Part shown: positions 11,524-22,646 of the stretch, piece after piece | How the letters are laid out: every line of letters begins with the position of its first letter | Numbering within the stretch: position 1 is the stretch's first letter | Translations under genes and position numbers: made by a program | Notes under the pieces: model-generated | Database searches by the model: none | Told to the model about the DNA's origin: nothing | What the model saw: only the letters and a program-made list of their open reading frames with translations | NCBI GenBank assembly: GCA_964017195.1 | Contig: OZ024894.1 | Coordinates: 32,494,284 to 32,558,283 of the forward strand | Direction: 5' to 3' | From: Siderastrea radians | Lineage: Eukaryota; Cnidaria; Anthozoa; Scleractinia; Rhizangiidae | Length of the DNA stretch: 64,000 nt

Positions 11524-12995
11524 GGAAAGATTTCCGCACAGCCCCATACTTCATTATGCATGCAGAATAAATTAATTATGCATGCGCTCTATTGTTTTTT
11601 TAAGACAATGGCCTTTTGAATATATATACATTGATAATTACTACTTACTTTTTCAATAAAAATGGATTTAGTTGCGTCTGCCTTTTTTCTCTCTTCTCTC
11701 ACTCCTTCTTTTCCGTTCCTCTTCATTTCTTCTATTTTTCTCTTACCCAGTCCCTTACCGGTTTTTTTCTTCTTTTTTTCCTTTGGATTTACCCTCGGCT
11801 TGCCTCGAACTCTCACTCTTTATCTTACCTTTGGATTAGCTGCCCATCTACTATACCACTACACCACGGTGATTTGTTGACATTTTCCCGGTGATAAATT
11901 ATTTTTATGTTTAGCTACCAATCAACATTATTAAAATTTGACTAAATTTACATTTGAATTACTTCTATTACAAAGACACCTCACCTTTTAGAATTACTGC
12001 ACGAAAAAATGATTTATTTTTGTCCATCCATTGGTTCTCAGTTGAACAAAAAGGCCACGCATTTCACTCTTCTGCTCGATCCAGTCTTCGGCGGCCGTGA
12101 AACGAAGGCTTGCTTCCTTGTTCCGGTAGAGCGCAGTGATAAAGATACACTTTTTGCCCATCATACGCGCACACATCTTGCCAGGAACACGCGTGATGAG
12201 CGCCAAGTGGAAAGCTTATGATTACGTACAAAACGAGGGCTATATTCATCTCACAGTCAACTAGTACAGCTTAAACTTCGCAGACTTAGGCACCGAGGTT
12301 TGCCCCGCACAGGAACGTCCAAAGAACTCTACGAAAGCTACCTACAGGAGTGGATGTAGCATCAGCATTATAACAAGGATCCTTTTGGCAACATTATCAA
12401 GCCTATCTGCGACCTTTGTGAGGTCCGCAAGGACGCATATATGGTTCAGTTCCCGGAGTACCACTTTATGAACCGTTCGTAATTCGGCCACGCTACATTT
12501 CAACAGGGAAAGCAAGAATAAAATACGAAAAATTCCTGCTTCACAAGCATTGTCTCCATGTTAACAAGGAAAGCAAAAATAAAGAAATAAGTAAATAAAA
12601 TAAAAAAATAAACGACACAAGACACAAGAAGGGTAAGAAAACCTTTTATTTTTAAAATGTTATGTGGTTTACGTTAACAAAATATGCGCTGTTTATAACC
12701 TCATTTATGGCTAACCTTACAACTTAAATCCACATTTTTTCTAACAATTTACACTCGAGACAGATTTAAAAACACGAGAAAAGTGCACAAATTTTTAAAA
12801 AATTGCTCGATTTTCCGTATTTTTGACCCAAAATCCGTAAATTTTGTCTAAGCCCATATGGACTTAGAAAAAGAATATAAACTTTGTTGAACAAAAGGAG
12901 TCATTAGAAATGCGCATTAGAAATACGCGCTATTGTTTTCTTTAAACAAAGAGCTGTATGCATAATGAAGTATGGGGCTGTGCGGAAATCTTGCC
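11524..12995. mobile_element. Array unit 5
   Basis: Copy of unit 1; left spacer CAACA at 11519-11523, tRNA-like head at 11802-11873 (-). Confidence 0.85.
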
Positions 12996-13000
12996 CAACA

Positions 13001-14472
13001 GGAAAGATTTCCGCACAGCCCCATACTTCATTATGCATGCAGAATAAATTAATTATGCATGCGCTCTATTGTTTTTTTAAGACAATGGCCTTTTGAATAT
13101 ATATACATTGATAATTACTACTTACTTTTTCAATAAAAATGGATTTAGTTGCGTCTGCCTTTTTTCTCTCTTCTCTCACTCCTTCTTTTCCGTTCCTCTT
13201 CATTTCTTCTATTTTTCTCTTACCCAGTCCCTTACCGGTTTTTTTCTTCTTTTTTTCCTTTGGATTTACCCTCGGCTTGCCTCGAACTCTCACTCTTTAT
13301 CTTACCTTTGGATTAGCTGCCCATCTACTATACCACTACACCACGGTGATTTGTTGACATTTTCCCGGTGATAAATTATTTTTATGTTTAGCTACCAATC
13401 AACATTATTAAAATTTGACTAAATTTACATTTGAATTACTTCTATTACAAAGACACCTCACCTTTTAGAATTACTGCACGAAAAAATGATTTATTTTTGT
13501 CCATCCATTGGTTCTCAGTTGAACAAAAAGGCCACGCATTTCACTCTTCTGCTCGATCCAGTCTTCGGCGGCCGTGAAACGAAGGCTTGCTTCCTTGTTC
13601 CGGTAGAGCGCAGTGATAAAGATACACTTTTTGCCCATCATACGCGCACACATCTTGCCAGGAACACGCGTGATGAGCGCCAAGTGGAAAGCTTATGATT
13701 ACGTACAAAACGAGGGCTATATTCATCTCACAGTCAACTAGTACAGCTTAAACTTCGCAGACTTAGGCACCGAGGTTTGCCCCGCACAGGAACGTCCAAA
13801 GAACTCTACGAAAGCTACCTACAGGAGTGGATGTAGCATCAGCATTATAACAAGGATCCTTTTGGCAACATTATCAAGCCTATCTGCGACCTTTGTGAGG
13901 TCCGCAAGGACGCATATATGGTTCAGTTCCCGGAGTACCACTTTATGAACCGTTCGTAATTCGGCCACGCTACATTTCAACAGGGAAAGCAAGAATAAAA
14001 TACGAAAAATTCCTGCTTCACAAGCATTGTCTCCATGTTAACAAGGAAAGCAAAAATAAAGAAATAAGTAAATAAAATAAAAAAATAAACGACACAAGAC
14101 ACAAGAAGGGTAAGAAAACCTTTTATTTTTAAAATGTTATGTGGTTTACGTTAACAAAATATGCGCTGTTTATAACCTCATTTATGGCTAACCTTACAAC
14201 TTAAATCCACATTTTTTCTAACAATTTACACTCGAGACAGATTTAAAAACACGAGAAAAGTGCACAAATTTTTAAAAAATTGCTCGATTTTCCGTATTTT
14301 TGACCCAAAATCCGTAAATTTTGTCTAAGCCCATATGGACTTAGAAAAAGAATATAAACTTTGTTGAACAAAAGGAGTCATTAGAAATGCGCATTAGAAA
14401 TACGCGCTATTGTTTTCTTTAAACAAAGAGCTGTATGCATAATGAAGTATGGGGCTGTGCGGAAATCTTGCC
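13001..14472. mobile_element. Array unit 6
   Basis: Copy of unit 1; left spacer CAACA at 12996-13000, tRNA-like head at 13279-13350 (-). Confidence 0.85.
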
Positions 14473-14477
14473 CAACA

Positions 14478-15949
14478 GGAAAGATTTCCGCACAGCCCCA
14501 TACTTCATTATGCATGCAGAATAAATTAATTATGCATGCGCTCTATTGTTTTTTTAAGACAATGGCCTTTTGAATATATATACATTGATAATTACTACTT
14601 ACTTTTTCAATAAAAATGGATTTAGTTGCGTCTGCCTTTTTTCTCTCTTCTCTCACTCCTTCTTTTCCGTTCCTCTTCATTTCTTCTATTTTTCTCTTAC
14701 CCAGTCCCTTACCGGTTTTTTTCTTCTTTTTTTCCTTTGGATTTACCCTCGGCTTGCCTCGAACTCTCACTCTTTATCTTACCTTTGGATTAGCTGCCCA
14801 TCTACTATACCACTACACCACGGTGATTTGTTGACATTTTCCCGGTGATAAATTATTTTTATGTTTAGCTACCAATCAACATTATTAAAATTTGACTAAA
14901 TTTACATTTGAATTACTTCTATTACAAAGACACCTCACCTTTTAGAATTACTGCACGAAAAAATGATTTATTTTTGTCCATCCATTGGTTCTCAGTTGAA
15001 CAAAAAGGCCACGCATTTCACTCTTCTGCTCGATCCAGTCTTCGGCGGCCGTGAAACGAAGGCTTGCTTCCTTGTTCCGGTAGAGCGCAGTGATAAAGAT
15101 ACACTTTTTGCCCATCATACGCGCACACATCTTGCCAGGAACACGCGTGATGAGCGCCAAGTGGAAAGCTTATGATTACGTACAAAACGAGGGCTATATT
15201 CATCTCACAGTCAACTAGTACAGCTTAAACTTCGCAGACTTAGGCACCGAGGTTTGCCCCGCACAGGAACGTCCAAAGAACTCTACGAAAGCTACCTACA
15301 GGAGTGGATGTAGCATCAGCATTATAACAAGGATCCTTTTGGCAACATTATCAAGCCTATCTGCGACCTTTGTGAGGTCCGCAAGGACGCATATATGGTT
15401 CAGTTCCCGGAGTACCACTTTATGAACCGTTCGTAATTCGGCCACGCTACATTTCAACAGGGAAAGCAAGAATAAAATACGAAAAATTCCTGCTTCACAA
15501 GCATTGTCTCCATGTTAACAAGGAAAGCAAAAATAAAGAAATAAGTAAATAAAATAAAAAAATAAACGACACAAGACACAAGAAGGGTAAGAAAACCTTT
15601 TATTTTTAAAATGTTATGTGGTTTACGTTAACAAAATATGCGCTGTTTATAACCTCATTTATGGCTAACCTTACAACTTAAATCCACATTTTTTCTAACA
15701 ATTTACACTCGAGACAGATTTAAAAACACGAGAAAAGTGCACAAATTTTTAAAAAATTGCTCGATTTTCCGTATTTTTGACCCAAAATCCGTAAATTTTG
15801 TCTAAGCCCATATGGACTTAGAAAAAGAATATAAACTTTGTTGAACAAAAGGAGTCATTAGAAATGCGCATTAGAAATACGCGCTATTGTTTTCTTTAAA
15901 CAAAGAGCTGTATGCATAATGAAGTATGGGGCTGTGCGGAAATCTTGCC
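14478..15949. mobile_element. Array unit 7, right boundary of the array
   Basis: Its right TIR is followed by the full CAACATCC (15950-15957), not by CAACA plus a new left TIR, so the array ends here. tRNA-like head at 14756-14827 (-). Confidence 0.85.
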
Positions 15950-16114
15950 CAACATCCTGCAACAGAATTAAACACAAGAAGCCGCGGCCGGGCCGGCTAA
16001 ACTTTAGAATACCCGGGCACATATTTGCATGTCATTGAATATTAAACAATTGTTTCTTTTGTATTCATATGGCTCGTTCTTCAAAGCATTGAAAGATATG
16101 TAGATAAGTGGCCA

Positions 16115-16355
16115 GGGGCCCGTTTCTCGAAACTCCCGATAACTTTTCGGTCCCGGAAACTATTCTAGGTGCACAATATTCTCCAACAGCTATACAACTT
16201 TTATTGATTTTGAAAGCCAAATTTTAATCTTTATAATTTCGTGAACCATATCGCTAAGTTTGCGCCAATAATTACCATTAGCTGACAAACAAATGAGCTC
16301 GAAAAAATACTTACCGGACCCGGAAAGTTATCGGGAGTTTCGAGAAACGGGCCCC
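16115..16355. mobile_element. 241-bp MITE, GGGGCCCGTTTCTCG family
   Basis: The ends GGGGCCCGTTTCTCGAAACT (16115) and its reverse complement (ending 16355) extend as inverted repeats for about 35 bp through TCCCGATAACTTTYCGG. The interior is AT-rich and non-coding. No certain target duplication was read. A degenerate relative may lie near 4050-4170. Confidence 0.8.
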
Positions 16356-17024
16356 AGGTATTCTAAAGTCGCTCCGAGAGCAGCTCATTAAAACCACATT
16401 TAGTCGCTTAACAGACGATCAGATTTGGTCAAATTTAACTAAGAATAACTCATACAGGCACTAAGCCACAAGATATCAGAAAAAGACAGATATGAACTCG
16501 AGATCAAAGTCTTAAAGATGCGACGCCTAACCTTATAAACTGCTCAATTCAGTCATCATTCAAACATCCTCCAAACTAAACCCACTACAAAAATATAAGA
16601 AGCAAAATTGGTCGAAAGATCGAGATACATCAGACGCGGCTGACAAAGACGTGAAGTAGGAGTCGTGCAGGTCCTCTAATACCATTTTATAGCCGTAAGC
16701 TTAAGCTTTAAAGCTTAAATTTGTCACAGAAATTCAAACGCATCTGCGTAACAATGTCTGGGGATTACCACAAAAATCTATTTAACGAAGCATCTTAGAC
16801 ACGACGGATCAAGCGACGCAGTCAATAGGATCACAAAATGGCGGTTAGTGATGCAATCGGACTGCAAATCAAAATACGCCAGTGCACTTTTTAAATAAAT
16901 CGTGCACAACGATAAACAAACGACAAATCGAAAGGAATAAGGTTAAAGATTACGACATAATTTTTGTGGATGCCACAAAAATCTTTAAACAACTCAAATT
17001 TAACGGCAAAGTGGAAAAACATAC

Positions 17025-17242
17025 CTGATTTGGACGCAGAATCTGTAGTGTTCTTTCTCTTTGCGAGTAAAATTTGCTTCTTCATCGTCTGCCTTCATCC
17101 GCCATCTTTGACACACGTGGAGTTCATTCCTTCCCTGGCTTTCTCGAATAGAACTATTGGTATATAACCCGAGTATTACCGAACAAATAACGAATAAAGC
17201 TGACCAAGTACGAACATCCCCGATTTCTGAAATGGCCGCCAT
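17025..17242 (-). CDS. Candidate first coding exon, small N-terminally anchored membrane protein, unknown
   Basis: The start is ACAACATGGCGGCC, a strong animal context, 16 bp from the right TIR of the 12.57-kb element. The exon gives 72 residues plus two bases and ends at a consensus donor (CAG, then GTATGT at 17024-17019). Residues about 13-28 (WSALFVICSVILGLY) form a hydrophobic anchor or signal. The rest is charged (QRWRMKADDEEANFTRKEKEH). Downstream exons would lie toward lower coordinates, where the array sits; none was found. It may be a host gene fragment captured in the element. The product is not recognised. Confidence 0.4.
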
Positions 17243-17303
17243 GTTGTGACGTAACATGGTTATCAAAATTGATAACGATCCCGGACTGTTATAATTACTT
17301 AAG

Positions 17304-17730
17304 TAACCCTTATATTTCGTTCTCTAACTTGAGACCATCGAGATTGAAAACAAACAAACAAACACCGTCTAAACATTCTTAACTCTGTTGCATAAGTTTT
17401 GCGGCTGCAAATTGTCTGAAATTAGAGCGCTTTTAAAAATGCACAGAACTGTTTTTGGAAGCTTTTCGGATGTAATAGGTTTAAACCGACAACTGCTTCG
17501 CTTACAGTTTTTCAAATAACTGTTATATTTCGTTCTCTAACTAGAGACCATGAAGATTCAAAACAAAGAAACACCAAACAAACTTTAACTAAATTATGCC
17601 GGCATAAGTTTTGCGGATGCGAAGTAAGCCTATAATAAGTTAGGCGCTTTGAGGAACGCACAAAACTGTTTTCGCAAGCTTTTGGAATAAAATACCTTCA
17701 AACCGACAACTGTTTCGCCTAAAAGATTAT
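17304..17730. repeat. Two imperfect tandem units, period 213 bp
   Basis: Unit 1 begins TAACCCTTATATTTCG at 17304 and unit 2 TAACTGTTATATTTCG at 17517. Both share TTCTCTAACT-GAGACCAT, CATAAGTTTTGCGG and AACCGACAACTG blocks. A partial unit ends at 4720, on the other side of the 12.57-kb insertion. Confidence 0.8.
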
Positions 17731-18538
17731 TACTATTGAAAACTTCTAGGACAAGAAAATCGACAGTTGCACAAAGAGATGGACCGGGCAGTCAAAATTG
17801 AAAGCAAAGCTTGTGCAGTTGTCTTGCGACTGTGCTTAGACCTAGTGTTATGAATAAACAAACACAAAATAATGGACAGAGAAATCATTTTTGAAAAAAG
17901 TTTATTCGAAAACCCGTAAGTTTATACTTAAATGCAATTCGCGTTACACTTCCAAAATCGTAGGTCAGTCCACACTAGTGAAATCGGCTGAGTATGGCAA
18001 AATATTCAAGAATCTGTCACAAATCTGAGCGCGTTTTCTAATAATTTTTTAAAGTCAAAAGTAAATGACACATTTCTAATGGCATAAATCAAATTTCCAT
18101 TTCAAAACGTAATTTCTTTCACCGTAATACTCGAAATCATGTACCTTAGACCCTTTAAATTACTCGGTTGTGTTTCAGAACAGGGCAAACTCTCCGCCGT
18201 GAAGAAAACAAAGCCATGAGGTCCTTTGAAGGCAGCTTTCGTAACTTGAACTTTTCGCCTTCTACCAGTATTCTTTTGAACTTTTTCTTTCCATTTATAG
18301 ATATTAGATGTTTTTTTTTTTGTCAAGTATAAAACTTCAGTACTCTCGAACAATCTTTAAATGCTTAAGAAGCTTAAGCTTTTAAAGAAACCTCTTTTTC
18401 AAAAGGGACGATGGTCATGCGATTTCCCGCCAAGAAAAACGCGGGTTGCCCAAAAGCACCGCGCGATTTCCCGCCAAGAAAAGATGGCATTCTCTACCCC
18501 CGGTCGCGTTGTCTTGGCACTCCCCTCCCCCTCCCAGA
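17731..18538. other. Non-coding or unassigned
   Basis: An 83-residue open frame on - (18102-18353) is lysine-rich and shows no recognisable domain. Nothing else is supported. Confidence 0.4.
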
Positions 18539-18539
18539 G

Positions 18540-18598
18540 TCTGTGCGGACGGACGGACGTACGGATGTACGGACGTACGGACGTACGGACGGACGGTC
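18540..18598. repeat. GGACGGACGTACGG minisatellite
   Basis: Short repeats of GGAC and GTACGGAC between a C-rich stretch and GTCACGTGAC. Together with the ATTACT and ACTC tracts that follow, this looks like the tail region of a dispersed retroelement. Confidence 0.75.
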
Positions 18599-18698
18599 AC
18601 GTGACTATTACGTCACAACCAAAATTTCTCGGCTTGATAGGTTACTAAATTTCCTTAGCAATGGAGCTCCGCTGGCGGGCTTTGCCCGCAGGCTCCGC

Positions 18699-18815
18699 TA
18701 TTACTATCACTATTACTATTACTATTACTATTACTATTACTATTACTATTACTATTACTATTACTATTACTATTACTATTACTATTACTATTACTATTAC
18801 TATTACTATTACTAT
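18699..18815. repeat. (ATTACT)n microsatellite, second tract
   Basis: About 19 units, preceded by GCAGGCTCCGCT. Same motif as the LINE tail at 3783-4005, and probably the tail of a heavily truncated element. Confidence 0.85.
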
Positions 18816-18860
18816 TACTCACTCACTCACTCACCCACTCACTCACTGACTAACTGACTG
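18816..18860. repeat. (ACTC)n/(ACTG)n microsatellite
   Basis: Directly continues the ATTACT tract. The same tetranucleotide lies at the 5' edge of the LINE fragment at 2837-2880. Confidence 0.8.
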
Positions 18861-19259
18861 ACGAACTTGTCCCATAACCTAAGGAGGTCGTTGATTTCCT
18901 AATCAGGCTCTTTTCAGTTTTCTGTGTCCATAGCCAATCTCAGTCAAACTCTTAACATTTTCTCGCGTAGAATGCCAAACATTTTTTCTGACGCCGGTTA
19001 CGAGACACTGGTTTATCTAAAGTAATGTAAACGTTTGCAAAAATCCCCGGATTACTTTTGTTTAAAGGTACTCTTTGAGGACTCACCTTTTTTCGAGAGG
19101 GGAAGGGGAGTGAGGAGAGGGGAGGAGGGGTGAGGGAGAGAGGTGGGTCTCAAACAACATGTTACATCTCGTGACTATCTCCTACAACTGGGAGTTCATG
19201 TTCAATAGAGCAAATCCTTTGCTACGCCCGATGTTCAAACCTAAATGTTTTAACTTTGT

Positions 19260-19880
19260 CCTCTTGATTTAACAGCCGTGACCTGTCCCAGATTCAATGC
19301 TATGTTGTAAACCTGCACCTTTGCAATTCTTCCCTTGAAGTGTCGGCTGTCATCATCTTTCACGCCCATTCTGACATTATAATTGGTACTCAGAGGTGAA
19401 ACGCCAACATTCAAAGCTTGACTTCTGTTCCGTCAACTCACACTCTGGCAACTCCGGTGCTGTAATCATAGGACGCCGCCACGTAATTCCACTGCCAAGT
19501 GTTGCTAAAAGGAACCTTGTAAAGGGCTTGTAAATGCTGAACTGCTCTTTTCTGGACGGAAATACATTAAGCCACTGACTACCCAAACTGAACGCCCCAA
19601 TCAGCTCCAGACGGTCTGTACTGAAACAGGGGTCCGTCTTGACCCTCAGGGTACACCCACATACATATTGTGACAGAATACTGGGTATCTAATCTCCCAT
19701 TGTTTGGCAGTTCAATGTAGCTGTTGGACTAGCCAAAGACCTGGTACGAGCAATTGGGGTCCCCATAAGGTCCGGGTGCAAGCTGCACGTTGGAGGCAAT
19801 TCCAGTTGGTTGATTTCCCATCATGTCTGATGTAGTGTAAACTGAATTTAATGGGTACAGGGCGACTGGGTCTGGCACAT
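19260..19880 (-). pseudogene. LamG (concanavalin A-like) module of the PAN-EGF-LamG pseudogene
   Basis: After an acceptor (TTTTAATAG, exon from 19880) the frame reads DVPDPVALYPLNSVYTTSD... and NSYIELPNNGRLDTQYSVTI, then MWVYPEGQDGPLFQYRPSGA, all typical of a LamG_3-type jelly roll. In-frame stops occur after YQVFG, after VQFG, shortly after that, and after ARV. A frame change then leads to NVRMGVKDDDSRHFKGRIAK and VQVYNIALNLGQVTAVKSR, the usual C-terminal end of the fold. The module is complete in outline but cannot be translated. It is the 3'-most module of the gene starting at 24810. LamG domains bind sugars or proteins outside the cell. Confidence 0.75.
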
Positions 19881-20162
19881 CTATTAAAACAGAAGCATTC
19901 ATAAAAGGAAGGTACTTAGAAAGAGAGACCATCCCTGTGGTCGACTCTGAATACGCGAAACTGCGTGGCTTAGGTGGCCATTGTCTATTCGCTGACAATG
20001 ATTGGGTGCTTTTCCTTGAAAATTTAGATTTCTCTTGATTTCCAGACGGGAGCAAAATATCGGGTTTTCAATCGAAATAACTTAGTTGTCTATTAATTAG
20101 CACTGTCTACTCGTCCTTTGTGAGCAATGAGTGAGAGTAAACTCAGCTGTACCTCGATATAT

Positions 20163-20522
20163 AAGGCTGGCTGTCACTAGCGACGGAGTCGGAGTCGGAG
20201 TCGTAATCAGAAGCGTAGAGCGTTACGTTCTAGTCTATCTAAACCAATCACAAAGCGTGGGAACGAGCACTGTGATTGGTTTATCCTTCCGCTTCTGCTT
20301 CTGACTCCGACAACTGGTTTTTACTAGATCGTAAGAGACGGAATCGTAAGCGGCGTCGGAAGAAAATGGAAACGTTCTGATTCTTCCGACTCCGATTCCG
20401 TCGAGCTTATAACTCCGCTTACCACTCCGATTTTTAATTTTCACTAGGTCATAAGCGCTCTTACGACTCCGCTTACGACTCCGACTCCGACTCCAATTCT
20501 GTCGCTAGTGAAAACCAGCCTT
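20163..20522. mobile_element. 360-bp MITE with long imperfect TIRs, GGAGTC-rich
   Basis: The ends AAGGCTGG...TCACTAGCGACGGAGTCGG and CCGACTCCAATTCTGTCGC...CCAGCCTT are inverted. The arms carry repeated GGAGTC/GACTCC words for about 60 bp each. No coding potential. Confidence 0.75.
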
Positions 20523-21230
20523 TAAACAACTAAGTGTTTCTGTCGTGGGACTATTGGCTTAAAATTGCCCACGGCAATTTAATATTTTTCTTTGAACCAA
20601 TATTAATATGAGAAGCGAAGCTTCGAAGAGTTATATGTTAGTTTTAAGAAACATCAATTTCCAAGGAAACTATCACACCGATGTTTAATAACCACTAAAC
20701 TTTCCGAACCAAAATAACTGAAACTGGCATTTCGAATCAGCTAACCAGGCGATAGATTGGAATAACAAAGGAATAAACTTTCAAGATATAAATACAATGA
20801 AAGAAACTTTAGTTATTGTGTTGTTTTGTTTGACGTTTTTTTTTTTTCTTCTTCTTCTTTTTTTTTTTTGTTTTGTTTGCGGAAAGTTCTGTCCATCGGG
20901 GTATTTTCGCCGGACAGACCCTGTTGCCTGATCATGTCTCTCCGCGGATGAACACTACTACGTCGCGTGATCAATTTAAACCATCAGACTCGGAGAAAAT
21001 TTAGTGATGAACTATGCGGTCTCATAGGAAACTCGTCCTCATGGTCCAGTTGTCAATTACATAGACCCCGGATAAAAACGATAACTTACAGAGTTCATAA
21101 TTGTCCGCTACTCAACTATGGACAATCAGGGTCTGATAAACTGTTGTTCATTGTTTTTTTTTCTCCATACATCTATGTTGAATTTCACATCATATCGAGG
21201 ATAGAATTTCATGACTTGAACTAAACCCAA
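20523..21230. other. Intron-like spacer of the pseudogene, low complexity
   Basis: A T/C-rich run lies at about 20838-20870. Otherwise nothing is recognised. It lies between the third EGF exon and the LamG module of the - strand pseudogene. Confidence 0.4.
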
Positions 21231-21254
21231 CTGTTTAAAGGAAGATGAACAAAC

Positions 21255-21371
21255 CTATTGTCTCGCATCTTATCCCGATAATGTATGCAATACAGTTGCA
21301 TTGAAACTTGTTCACAAGATCCACAAACGTTCCACCATTCAAACATGGACTACTTGAACATTCGTTGATAT
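21255..21371 (-). pseudogene. Calcium-binding EGF exon 3 of the pseudogene, degenerate
   Basis: The acceptor CTTTTTCTTAG precedes the exon, and a donor-like GT follows it (21254-21253). The frame is open: DINECSSSPCLNGGTFVDLV, then NKFQCNCIAYIIGIRCET. It has the cbEGF signature (DINEC, CLNGG). The third cysteine is Phe (GGTF), and the usual GYTG turn reads YIIG. The exon is phase 1-1, which fits a shuffled EGF module. Confidence 0.7.
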
Positions 21372-21536
21372 CTAAGAAAAAGAAAGAAGAAATACAAATA
21401 TTCTTCAATGCAATAGACAACCTTGGCTTGGACACTCAACATAATCAATGATGTGTCCGAAAGTGGACTGATTAATGAAATCAAACGCTCAAATTTGAAC
21501 ACGCAGACAGACATGTAGCTCATGCAAGACATTGTT

Positions 21537-22024
21537 ATGCATCAGTCATTTCCAGCAGTGCCCTTCCCCCCCTCCCCGGGCCGACCCCCGGGCATAAGCA
21601 TTTTTTGAAAACAAACCGGCAAATGCCCCACGGCGGGGACAAACAAGCTGTTCAAATGCCCCGCGGTACAGGTAAAAAAAGAAGTTGATTTCTTAGTTTT
21701 CGAGCTTATCTTCATTCTAATCAAAGCTAAATCAGGCCAAACTAAGTCTGAAATAAGTCTTATTTCTGTGTATTGCTTCAGTGATCATTAGTTCTGTGGA
21801 TCTACCGTCTCATTTTGTCCTCTTTAGACAAAGTTAATCACAAATTTATCGTCCTTACCCGATAAATTTATCACTGAAAGGAAGTGACAGTGTTGTGACG
21901 TGAAAATTACTAGACTGTCAAATGCCCCGGGGTAGACTAATGCCCGGCCCCCGGGACAGACAATGAGGAAAAATGCCCCACTAATGCCCGGGGGGATGGG
22001 CACCGTTTGAATTGACTGATGCAT
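21537..22024. mobile_element. 488-bp MITE with 12-bp TIRs and AATGCCCC repeats
   Basis: ATGCATCAGTCA (21537) and TGACTGATGCAT (ending 22024) are exact inverted ends. C-rich AATGCCCCG and GGGGCATT-like words recur near both ends. Non-coding; it sits in a pseudogene intron. Confidence 0.65.
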
Positions 22025-22084
22025 TAGTTTTAGGTGCTTTGTCCAGGCTAATATGTTACAGTTAGCACACGAGAAGACAGCACC

Positions 22085-22282
22085 CTAGCCTGCGTAGCAA
22101 GCGTTTTCGTAAGCTATTCCGCACGTTTGAAGCATTTTGCACTTTTTGGCCTCGCGAAAATTGGGACGAGGGCGAAAAAATCCAATTTCCCCCATCTCAC
22201 CAATTTTCGCGCGGCCAAAAAGCGAAAAATGCTTCGAAGGTGAAGTAAAACCTACGGAAACATTCGCTACGGAGGCAAGCAG
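22085..22282. mobile_element. MITE, TAGCCTGCGTAGCAAGCG family, degenerate copy
   Basis: The left end TAGCCTGCGTAGCAAGCG is intact; the right end (GCTACGGAGGCAAGC) is mutated. An internal inverted pair AAAATTGGGACGAGGGCG / CACCAATTTTCGCGCGGCC makes the element self-complementary. Confidence 0.65.
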
Positions 22283-22532
22283 GGCCCTTTTTAATAGTTT
22301 CGAAGACCGACTATTCCCAGTCGACTTGTGCGGCTGTATATAGGTATAGCAGTCTTGAAAGGGCAAAATTTCGTGGTAAAAATTTTCACTGAAAAAAACT
22401 GAGTTAATCTTGACATGTCACGCCCGCGCCATCAAATCTTTGTAAAGCGCGAAATTTTGAGGTAGCTGAAAGGGGAACTCAGCACAAGAAGACTGTAAGT
22501 TATTTGTCTTTCCCATGCAACTATTTACCCAC

Positions 22533-22646
22533 CCGTCTCACAATGAACTCCAGTGTATCCTGTTTAACAGTTGCAAGTGTATGCGTCGGCTTGGTCGATA
22601 CAAGATCCTCCGTTCAAACAAGGTTCACTAAAGCAATCGTCGATAT
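22533..22646 (-). pseudogene. Calcium-binding EGF exon 2 of the pseudogene, one nonsense codon
   Basis: The 114-nt phase 1-1 exon follows TTTTTAAG and ends at a GT donor (22532-22531). It reads DIDDCFSEPCLNGGSCIDQA, then DAYTCNC, a TAA stop, and TGYTGVHCET. All six cysteines and the calcium-binding D-x-D are present. The only lesion is the stop after the fifth cysteine. Confidence 0.8.

Larger units (their letters stand above)
5608..15957. repeat. Seven-copy head-to-tail array of a 1472-bp TIR element, one 8-bp duplication around the whole array
   Basis: Units start at 5616, 7093, 8570, 10047, 11524, 13001 and 14478, a constant period of 1477 bp. Every unit is 1472 bp, and consecutive units are separated by CAACA. 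The six reading frames checked in each unit translate identically in all seven copies. CAACATCC lies immediately left of the first unit (5608-5615) and immediately right of the last (15950-15957). The spacer is thus the first five bases of the 8-bp target-site duplication. Each junction places a right and a left TIR head to head around CAACA, giving a strong palindrome. The near-identity means recent amplification, or possibly an assembly copy-number error. Confidence 0.9.
4721..17288. mobile_element. 12.57-kb composite TIR element with TTATA target duplication
   Basis: Positions 4721-4750 and 17259-17288 are exact 30-bp reverse complements. Each starts CAGTCCGGGATCG at the outer edge and carries the near-palindrome GTTATCAATTTTGATAAC at the inner edge. 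TTATA flanks both ends (4716-4720 and 17289-17293). Sequence outside both ends belongs to one 213-bp repeat family, so the unit looks like an insertion into that repeat. The interior carries two gene-like starts facing inward (4837 + and 17242 -), a MITE, and the seven-copy array at 5608-15957. Without the array the element would be about 2.2 kb. No transposase was recognised. A 5-bp duplication with a CAGT start does not fix the superfamily. Confidence 0.65.

Noticed and set aside
18411..18857. 148-residue + frame with a poly-Tyr run
   Set aside because: Translation of the ATTACT and ACTC microsatellites; no domain.
20235..20444. 69-residue - frame
   Set aside because: Lies wholly inside the GGAGTC-rich MITE.
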